Below, piece by piece: positions 12,532 to 18,819 of a stretch of 18,819 nt of DNA. Numbering within the stretch: position 1 is the first letter of the stretch; every line of letters begins with the position of its first letter. The stretch comes from an uncultured Solirubrobacteraceae bacterium (lineage in GTDB: Bacteria; Actinomycetota; Thermoleophilia; Solirubrobacterales; Solirubrobacteraceae), in the NCBI GenBank assembly GCA_955652345.1, contig CATPBV010000278.1:1-18819 (forward strand), written 5' to 3'. The notes under the pieces were generated by a model, which was not told the origin of the DNA, did no database searches, and saw nothing but the letters and a program-made list of their open reading frames with translations. The translations under genes were made by a program, and so were the position numbers.

Positions 12532-13515
12532 TCAGAGCCCCAGCGCGCCGTAGACGCGCGCCAGGATCCCCGGCGGGACTTCCGCTTGCGGCCCCATCCC
12601 CATGGTGACGCGCTGTCTGGTCTCCCAGTTGTGGAGCCCGAGGTCGAGCGCCTCGAGCGGAAGCTGGCAGGCCCGTGCAAGCTCCCGCGCTCGCCGGTCG
12701 AGGAGCAGCGAATCGCCAATCCCCAGTGCGCGCTTGGCGGCGATCGTGACCTGGTTCTCGCCGCCCAGCTGGAGTGAGCCTGCCCCGAGGTCGTAGACGC
12801 CCAGGGCGCCGAGGCTGACCAGCAGCTCGAACCGCGCGTCGCGGTGCAGCCCGGGGAGCGCCAGCCGCTCGAACACGCGCGCAAACCGGCGTTCCGAGGA
12901 CCAGCCGGTCTCGCCCGTGAATGCCGCGAACTGCGATCCCGCCCGGGCAGCCCATGCCTTGTACGCGTCGAGCGTTCGAGTGCCGAGGGCAGGATCGCAG
13001 GCCGTGCGCGGCCCCGTGGCGATCTCCGCCAGGTCGGGCAGCTCGGCCGAGGCCCGTGGCGTCCTCGCCGCGGCGATCGCCGCGAACGGGTCGTCATCCT
13101 CGAGCGGGCAGAGGTAGGCGATCAGGAACGCAAGCCAGGTTCGCTCCTCGAGGTCGGCGCCGCGGTCCGCCACCTCGGCGTAGAGCCCCGGGGGAGCACT
13201 CGCCAGTGTCTCGAGCCGACCGGCCGCGAACGCCAGCTCGGCGGCGAGCCGCTGCGCCTCGACGCTGGACCTCAGCCCCGGCACCAGTGGCGAGTGATAC
13301 CCGTCATCCGCGCCACGCGGGTCGCGCCGCACGCTCACTCCCACGGTTGCCCTCCGTGCCCGAGCGCCGGCCGCGGGGCTTGGCCCGCGCCGAGCCCCAC
13401 CGGGCCGCGGCGGCGCGTGGGACACGGCAGCTTCGAGCTCGAGCTCGAGCTCGCGCGAGCAGATCGGGCAGTTCTGGATCAGCCGGTTGTGGCGGCAGAA
13501 GCTCGGCACCGTCAC
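12532..13515 (-). CDS. Helical protein with N-terminal Cys/His motif; possible aGPT-Pplase clade 3 family
   Basis: A 327-residue protein whose GTG start (13515) overlaps the monooxygenase stop as GTGA; a second GTG follows at 13509. The N-terminus SFCRHNRLIQNCPICSR has C7, H9, C16 and C19, a possible zinc or Fe-S site. Then come a short ELELELE run (a GAGCTC repeat in the DNA) and a Pro/Arg-rich linker to about 70. The rest is helical: RSSVEAQRLAAELAFAAGRL, ERTWLAFLIAYLCPLEDDDPF, LDAYKAWAARAG, RRFARVFERLALPG, FELLVSLGALGVYDLGAGSLQL, VTIAAKRALGIGDSLLLDRR and LPLEALDLGLHNWE. From memory this resembles proteins labelled alpha-glutamyl/putrescinyl thymine pyrophosphorylase clade 3, linked to thymine hypermodification and 5-hmU kinases in phages. 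I cannot verify that, and a chromosomal role is unknown. Confidence 0.6.
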   Translation of the reverse strand: MTVPSFCRHNRLIQNCPICSRELELELEAAVSHAPPRPGGARRGPSPAAGARARRATVGVSVRRDPRGADDGYHSPLVPGLRSSVEAQRLAAELAFAAGRLETLASAPPGLYAEVADRGADLEERTWLAFLIAYLCPLEDDDPFAAIAAARTPRASAELPDLAEIATGPRTACDPALGTRTLDAYKAWAARAGSQFAAFTGETGWSSERRFARVFERLALPGLHRDARFELLVSLGALGVYDLGAGSLQLGGENQVTIAAKRALGIGDSLLLDRRARELARACQLPLEALDLGLHNWETRQRVTMGMGPQAEVPPGILARVYGALGL

Positions 13516-14888
13516 GCTCGCGCGGGCGAATCGGCCGGCTGCGCCGCCCTCGCCGGCACCGGGAGCCGGAAGCCTCGGGCGCGCGCCCTCGTCGCGCCGG
13601 CACGAAGCTCGCGGCGCAGGTCGTGGAGGTAGTCGTCGAAGTCGACCTGCATCGTGTGGCGCTTGGAGGCGACGTACCGGCGCAGCATCTTCTCGCGCTC
13701 CAGCCGAGTCACGTCCTCCATCTCGCCGAGTGGCGGCAGGTGATATTCGCCCCGAAGGTAAGCCGCGATCCACTTTCCCTGGGCCTCCGCCAGCGGCATC
13801 GTCGCTCCCAGCGGCTGCAGCAACGCGATGAAGAACAGGTTGTCGATCCCGGGCTTGAACACGCGCTTGTAGAGCGGGAGGTCGTTGTCCGGCGCGGCGA
13901 TCAGCTCAGGATCGAAGAACGGAAACGTGATCTTGTAGCCCGTGCACCAGACGATCACGTCGACCTCCTCGACGGTGCCATCCTCGAAGCGGATGCGATC
14001 GCCCTGGAGCTCCTCGATGTTCGGCTTCCAGGCCAGCTCGCCGTGCGCGAGCCGGTTGACGAAGTCCGCGGAGATCGTCGGATGCGCCTCGCCGATCCGG
14101 TGATCGGGTTTGGGCAATCCGTAGTCCTCCACGCGACCGACGCCGATCCGGTACATCGCCATTAGCAATGTGCGCCTGACAGGCCACGGGATCAGAGGCG
14201 TGAGGGGACTCACGAGCATCTGATCGAGCGGGCGGCCGAACAGGTACTTGGGAAGCACGTAGGCGCCTCGTCTCGAGGAGATGAACGTGCGGCGGGCGAC
14301 CAGGCTGGACTCGACCGCGATGTCCATGGCGCTGTTTCCGATGCCGACGACCAGCACCGATCGATCTCGCAGCGGCGAATTGTCGATGTAGTGATGGGAG
14401 TGCATCTGCGCGCCGTTGAACTCCCCCGGGAACGGCGGATCCGGCCACCGCGGATCCCAGTGGTGCCCGTTGGCGACGAGCAGCGCGTCGTAGCGCCTCT
14501 CCTCGCCGGTCGTCAGCTTCACCTCCCATACGCCGTCGCTGCGGCGATCCGCGTGCTCTACGCCCGTCCCGAACGTGATCCGCTCGCGGAGCCCGAAGTG
14601 GTCGACGTAATCGTCGAAGTACTTGGCGATGTGGGTGTGGTGCGGAAAGTCCGGGTAGTCGCGCGGCATCGGGAACTCGGCGTACTCCATCCGCTCGCGA
14701 GAGGTGTTGATGTGCAGCGAGCGGTATGCGGATGACACCCCGTTGGTGTTCTCGAACACCCAGTTCCCGCCGACGCGGTCGGAGAGCTCGAAGCCGTCGA
14801 ACGGAACTCCGCGATCGTGAAGCGCCTTCGCGGCGGCGATGCCCGAAGAGCCGGCCCCGATCACGCATGCGAACGGAAGCTCTGACAT
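13512..14888 (-). CDS. Flavin-containing monooxygenase (class B)
   Basis: A 458-residue FAD- and NADPH-dependent monooxygenase. The FAD loop is GAGSSG (11-16), followed by RVGGNW. The FMO signature FxGxxxHxxxY is intact as FNGAQMHSHHY (157-167), the NADPH loop is GIGNSAMD (182-189), and WCTGY lies at 314-318. Such enzymes oxygenate N or S atoms or carry out Baeyer-Villiger reactions; the substrate cannot be inferred. The last 30 residues are Arg/Ala/Pro-rich and end in the overlap with the downstream gene. ATG at 14888 matches the domain start, and TACGCT ends 6 bases upstream. The flippase-like gene ends 26 bases upstream on the same strand. Confidence 0.93.
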   Translation of the reverse strand: MSELPFACVIGAGSSGIAAAKALHDRGVPFDGFELSDRVGGNWVFENTNGVSSAYRSLHINTSRERMEYAEFPMPRDYPDFPHHTHIAKYFDDYVDHFGLRERITFGTGVEHADRRSDGVWEVKLTTGEERRYDALLVANGHHWDPRWPDPPFPGEFNGAQMHSHHYIDNSPLRDRSVLVVGIGNSAMDIAVESSLVARRTFISSRRGAYVLPKYLFGRPLDQMLVSPLTPLIPWPVRRTLLMAMYRIGVGRVEDYGLPKPDHRIGEAHPTISADFVNRLAHGELAWKPNIEELQGDRIRFEDGTVEEVDVIVWCTGYKITFPFFDPELIAAPDNDLPLYKRVFKPGIDNLFFIALLQPLGATMPLAEAQGKWIAAYLRGEYHLPPLGEMEDVTRLEREKMLRRYVASKRHTMQVDFDDYLHDLRRELRAGATRARARGFRLPVPARAAQPADSPARA

Positions 14889-14894
14889 GCCCAG

Positions 14895-14900
14895 AGCGTA
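14895..14900 (-). promoter_or_regulatory. Candidate -10 hexamer for the monooxygenase gene
   Basis: Minus-strand TACGCT ends 6 bases before the ATG at 14888. The same hexamer at the same spacing precedes gltD. Confidence 0.45.
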
Positions 14901-14914
14901 GTCGCCAATGCCCC

Positions 14915-15946
14915 TCAGCCGGGAACGGCGAGATCCGGGCGCGCCGTTTCGGCGCGGCGGTGCTCGCGACCTCGCTCGACCACCTCGCGAAAGCTCCGGA
15001 AGCGGAAGATCAGAACGAGCGCTGCGAACCCGAGCGCGCACGTCAGCCCGGCGGTGGCGATCTGCTGGCCGACGGAGAACGAGGCCACGTCCGGGTTGCC
15101 CGCGAAGATCGTCAGCAGCAGTGCCTGCTGGACGCCCGCGCCGCCAGGCGTGAACGGGAACACCGACGCGACGACCTGGACGCCGAGGACCAGCAGCGCG
15201 TTGCGCGCAGAGCCTCCGATGTGGAACGCGTCGAGCAGAGCCCAGTAGGAGGCGAACCGCGCGACCCAGCTCGCCAGCTGCCAGCTGCACATCTCGCGGC
15301 GATAGCGCCGACGATCGCGCAGGATCGTCAGTCCCTGCCGGATTCGCTGCCAGAACGCCTGGACATGGGAGGAGAGGAGCGCAAACGCCACCAGGAAGCC
15401 CGTCCCGAGCACGGTCAGCAGGAACAGGGTGAACCGCATGTGCGAGGCGAGGAAGCTGATGTCGAACGCCGGGAGCTTCGAGAAGTCCGGGGGCTTGGGA
15501 AACACGCCTTGCGTGAACGCGAAGCACATCACCAGGACGCCCATAAACCAGTCGAACAACACTCCCGTCGCGAGGGCGCTCGCGACGGTGGGGTAGCTGC
15601 TCGGCGGAACGGCCACGCGAGTCAGGAACAGCTGCGCGAGGTTGCCGCCGCCCAGGGGGAACACGTTGTTGATCGCGTAGCCGACCATGTACGCGCCCCA
15701 CACCTCACGCTGGCGGACCTCCTCTCCCGGGTAGGCGGCGCGCAGCGCACTCGTGAGCGCGCGTGAGCGCAGCAGGAGATACAGGGAGAACAGGAGCAGG
15801 CCGAGCACGAGCGAGCCCCAGCTCAGATTCGCCAGCTGGGAGAAGAACGTCCCCGCGGCGTCGATCAGGCGCGAGATTGTCGAGCCGACCGACGTGTGGT
15901 GGTGTGCCGCGGCGGGAGACGCCATCTCCGACACACGGTCGCACAC
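14915..15946 (-). CDS. Flippase-like membrane protein (LPG-synthase transmembrane-type)
   Basis: A 343-residue polytopic membrane protein with about seven hydrophobic segments, near 43-60, 84-110, 122-147, 170-193, 225-243, 250-267 and 295-316. Family motifs are NNVFPLGGGNLAQLFLTR (93-110) and FPFTPGGAGVQQALLL (263-278), typical of the LPG-synthase transmembrane/UPF0104 flippase-like family, which moves or anchors lipids and lacks the aminoacyl-transferase domain here. The start is uncertain. GTG at 15946 gives MCDRVSEMASPAAAHHHTS; ATG at 15925 is shorter. Neither has a good ribosome site or a -10 at leaderless distance. The open frame continues upstream to give ECPVCDRV from a non-standard ATC at 15964, which would complete a C-x2-C...HHH motif. 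Confidence 0.85.
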   Translation of the reverse strand: MCDRVSEMASPAAAHHHTSVGSTISRLIDAAGTFFSQLANLSWGSLVLGLLLFSLYLLLRSRALTSALRAAYPGEEVRQREVWGAYMVGYAINNVFPLGGGNLAQLFLTRVAVPPSSYPTVASALATGVLFDWFMGVLVMCFAFTQGVFPKPPDFSKLPAFDISFLASHMRFTLFLLTVLGTGFLVAFALLSSHVQAFWQRIRQGLTILRDRRRYRREMCSWQLASWVARFASYWALLDAFHIGGSARNALLVLGVQVVASVFPFTPGGAGVQQALLLTIFAGNPDVASFSVGQQIATAGLTCALGFAALVLIFRFRSFREVVERGREHRRAETARPDLAVPG

Positions 15947-15977
15947 CGGGCACTCGGTCGCGATGGTCTCAGGTCAA

Positions 15978-15991
15978 CCGGGGCGCCCCGG
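15978..15991. repeat. Perfect 14-base GC palindrome
   Basis: CCGGGGCGCCCCGG is fully self-complementary and lies just upstream of the flippase-like gene, in the hairpin-rich spacer. It may be an operator or part of a structured leader. Confidence 0.5.
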
Positions 15992-16051
15992 ACAAGGCGA
16001 CGTTGCCCCCTCAAGTCGGCGCCTCGACATGCCGAATAGGTCTACATAGGC

Positions 16052-16083
16052 CCGGGGGGCCCAGTTCCATCTGGACCCCCCGG
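16052..16083. repeat. Strong inverted repeat (13-base arms, one mismatch)
   Basis: Arms CCGGGGGGCCCAG (16052-16064) and CTGGACCCCCCGG (16071-16083) pair in 12 of 13 positions around the 6-base loop TTCCAT. No T-run follows on either strand, so it is not a canonical intrinsic terminator. Confidence 0.7.
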
Positions 16084-16086
16084 AGA

Positions 16087-16116
16087 GTCAGGGAAGTGGG
16101 GGCGCAGTTCCCTGAC
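16087..16116. repeat. Second inverted repeat (perfect 9-base arms)
   Basis: GTCAGGGAA (16087-16095) and TTCCCTGAC (16108-16116) pair perfectly around a 12-base G-rich loop, only 3 bases from the first hairpin. Tandem placement suggests a structured RNA, leader or termination region between gltD and the flippase-like gene. The bases 16117-16239 show only short G/C complementarity and no gene. Confidence 0.65.
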
Positions 16117-16239
16117 CGACAGGGGCGAGTTTCCCCGTCCCCCAAGCTTGACTGACGTGGAACTTGCCGCGCACCTACCGCGAGGCCGTCGCCCTCCGGC
16201 GAGAAGCCTAGCACGGGCGGCTGACGGAAACCTGAACGA

Positions 16240-16253
16240 CTGAACGACGGCGT

Positions 16254-16257
<4 letters not shown>
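16240..16257. terminator. Hairpin over the gltD stop codon
   Basis: CTGAACG and CGTTCAG pair around a 4-base loop and span the gltD stop. On the minus strand a second CGTTCAG copy follows directly, then a short GTTT. It could be a weak terminator; there is no proper T-run. Confidence 0.35.
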
Positions 16258-17825
<1,568 letters not shown>

Positions 17826-17831
17826 TTCGCG

Positions 17832-17837
17832 AGCGTA
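17832..17837 (-). promoter_or_regulatory. Candidate -10 hexamer for gltD
   Basis: Minus-strand TACGCT ends 6 bases before the gltD ATG, with no Shine-Dalgarno sequence. It lies in a 71-base divergent spacer. Confidence 0.45.
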
Positions 17838-17884
17838 CCAGCGCATTTCACGGCCACCGCCAACTCAACGTCCGCCGCGGCGGT

Positions 17885-17890
17885 TACGGT
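17885..17890 (+). promoter_or_regulatory. Candidate -10 hexamer for the serine hydrolase gene
   Basis: TACGGT ends 6 bases before the GTG at 17897, with no Shine-Dalgarno sequence. Confidence 0.4.
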
Positions 17891-17896
17891 GCCGCC

Positions 17897-18819
17897 GTGC
17901 GCGTCCCGGTGAAGGTTGCACTGGCGCTCCCCCTCGTTTGCGCGTTCATGCCGACGGCTCCCGCCGCCGCCCAGCCATCCGCGACGCTGACGCTCCACGC
18001 ATCGCCGGCGTTCGTGGCGAACCACCGTCCGGTCGTCCTCACCGGCACGGCTGCGGGCGCCCCAGCCGGGACCGCCGTCGACCTCGACGAGAGCCCCTAT
18101 CCGTACCACCCCGGCACGCAGGTGGCGACGACGGTTACTGATGCTCAGGGAAACTTCTCGTTCACCGTCCACCCAGACCGCAACACACGCTACACCGCGG
18201 CCCTCCCCTCAGCCGGGGTAGAGGTGACAGTCCAGGTCGGGGTCGAGAACAAGCGGGTGATAAAGGTGCGAGCCTTGTCGCTGGGGCGCGCGATGGTGAC
18301 GATTCTGGTCTTCCACCCGCGGGATCTGAACTGGAACGGCGCCCGCACGCACTGGTGGTTCGCGGAGGGCGGCGGCCGGTTCACCCCCGGGGCGCCCACC
18401 CGGACGCGGAGGCTGAGCCCGTACATCACGCTGGTGAGGACGGCGATCGCATTGCCCGCCGGGCGCTTCCGCTGGCGAGCGTGCTTCAGCGCTCCCGGAG
18501 TCAAGGCGTTCTTCGATCCTCAGCGACCCCGCGGCTGCACGGGACTCGGGTACCACGGAAGAGGCCGCTTGCCGGTCGGGTTCCCGTGGCCTCGGTCGAT
18601 CGCGCGGGCGGCGATGTTCCTCGCCACTCGCGGCGGGCGAACCGCGTTCGCGGTGGTCGACAGCGAGGGCCGATTGTCGGGGGTCAACATCCACTCGACG
18701 TTCATCACCGGCAGCGTCGTCAAGGCGATGCTGCTCGTGGCCTACCTGCGCCGGCTCGATGCGATGGGACAGCGCACCGTCGACCCGAACAGCAACTCGA
18801 TCCTGTACCCGATGATCAA
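17897..18819 (+). CDS. Secreted serine hydrolase with SxxK motif, 3' end outside window
   Basis: The frame is open from GTG at 17897 to the window edge, about 307 residues. Residues 1-25 are a signal peptide (VRVPVKVALALPLVCAF, cleavage near PAAA-Q). Residues about 28-115 look like an Ig-type beta-sandwich (ATLTLHASPAFVANHRPVVLTG, VTDAQGNFSFTV, TRYTAALP), similar in style to the repeats of the Cys-Cys protein at 11602. A middle region to about 245 has WNGARTHWWFAEGG and FRWRACFSAPG. Residues 248-307 start a beta-lactamase/PBP-like domain: RTAFAVVDSEGRLSGVNIHS, then S273-V-V-K276 in TGSVVKAMLLVAYLRRL, matching the SxxK nucleophile motif. The SxN and KTG motifs would lie outside. It probably acts outside the cell on peptidoglycan or a beta-lactam, but the substrate is not shown. 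Confidence 0.8.
   Translation, partial: MRVPVKVALALPLVCAFMPTAPAAAQPSATLTLHASPAFVANHRPVVLTGTAAGAPAGTAVDLDESPYPYHPGTQVATTVTDAQGNFSFTVHPDRNTRYTAALPSAGVEVTVQVGVENKRVIKVRALSLGRAMVTILVFHPRDLNWNGARTHWWFAEGGGRFTPGAPTRTRRLSPYITLVRTAIALPAGRFRWRACFSAPGVKAFFDPQRPRGCTGLGYHGRGRLPVGFPWPRSIARAAMFLATRGGRTAFAVVDSEGRLSGVNIHSTFITGSVVKAMLLVAYLRRLDAMGQRTVDPNSNSILYPMI

Noticed and set aside
11645..12955. Minus-strand open frame of about 436 codons
   Set aside because: It crosses the Cys-Cys protein and its upstream spacer in another frame, without a signal peptide or motifs.
13436..13460. GAGCTC hexamer repeat
   Set aside because: It is a short in-frame coding repeat (Glu-Leu) inside the helical protein gene; too short to be a functional repeat array.
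13516..13773. N-terminal extension of the helical protein
   Set aside because: It is the monooxygenase 3' end read in another frame; the GTGA overlap at 13515 and the CRHN...CPIC N-terminus fix the start.
14726..15766. Plus-strand open frame of about 346 codons
   Set aside because: It is antisense to the flippase-like gene, whose membrane segments and PGGAG motif are clear; the translation is charged low complexity.

Overview
The window is high-GC chromosomal DNA whose gene content and signals suggest an actinobacterium. The Thermoleophilia/Solirubrobacterales lineage is my best guess from protein resemblance, not from a search. Pointers are a CU044_5270-type protein, a mycobacterial-type MoeZ/CysO sulfur-carrier pair, a WS/DGAT acyltransferase, IspH of the MEP pathway, FxsA and short leaderless-looking promoters. 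I see no phage genes, insertion sequence, CRISPR array, tRNA or rRNA. This looks like core or lineage-specific chromosome, not a mobile island.

Layout. 1-825 (+): 3' part of a CU044_5270-like gene. 863-2362 (-): moeZ-cysO operon. 2519-3262 (+): thioredoxin-fold protein lacking the usual CXXC. 3259-5291 (-): ispH with a translationally coupled metallophosphoesterase. 5370-6332 (+): secreted beta-helix protein. 6386-7942 (+): WS/DGAT. 7992-8204 (+): small conserved-looking protein. 8206-8502 (-): SufT/MIP18-type Fe-S factor. 8591-8908 (+): STAS-domain gene with no ATG/GTG/TTG start. 9215-11045 (+): three overlapping genes (fxsA, unknown, HAD hydrolase). 11055-11510 (-): unknown. 11602-12396 (-): secreted protein with repeated Cys-Cys motifs. 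12532-14888 (-): flavin monooxygenase coupled to a helical protein tentatively placed in a DNA-base-hypermodification family. 14915-15946 (-): flippase-like membrane protein. 15947-16253: hairpin-rich spacer. 16254-17825 (-): glutamate synthase small subunit without an adjacent large subunit. 17897-end (+): secreted SxxK serine hydrolase cut by the window edge.

Genes that clearly work together are moeZ with cysO (sulfur transfer to a carrier protein). The other coupled pairs (ispH/phosphoesterase, monooxygenase/helical protein, fxsA/unknown/HAD) share translation signals, but no known pathway links them.

The most general observation is promoter architecture. At least eleven transcription units have a TAnnnT hexamer ending 6-10 bases before the start codon, most with no visible Shine-Dalgarno sequence, as expected for leaderless mRNAs. 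The same rule helps choose starts and suggests that the STAS gene starts at ATC. I did not find a clearly new multi-gene system. The best candidates for follow-up are the monooxygenase/helical-protein pair, the CysO with two residues after Gly-Gly, the ATC-start STAS gene and the hairpin cluster at 15978-16116.
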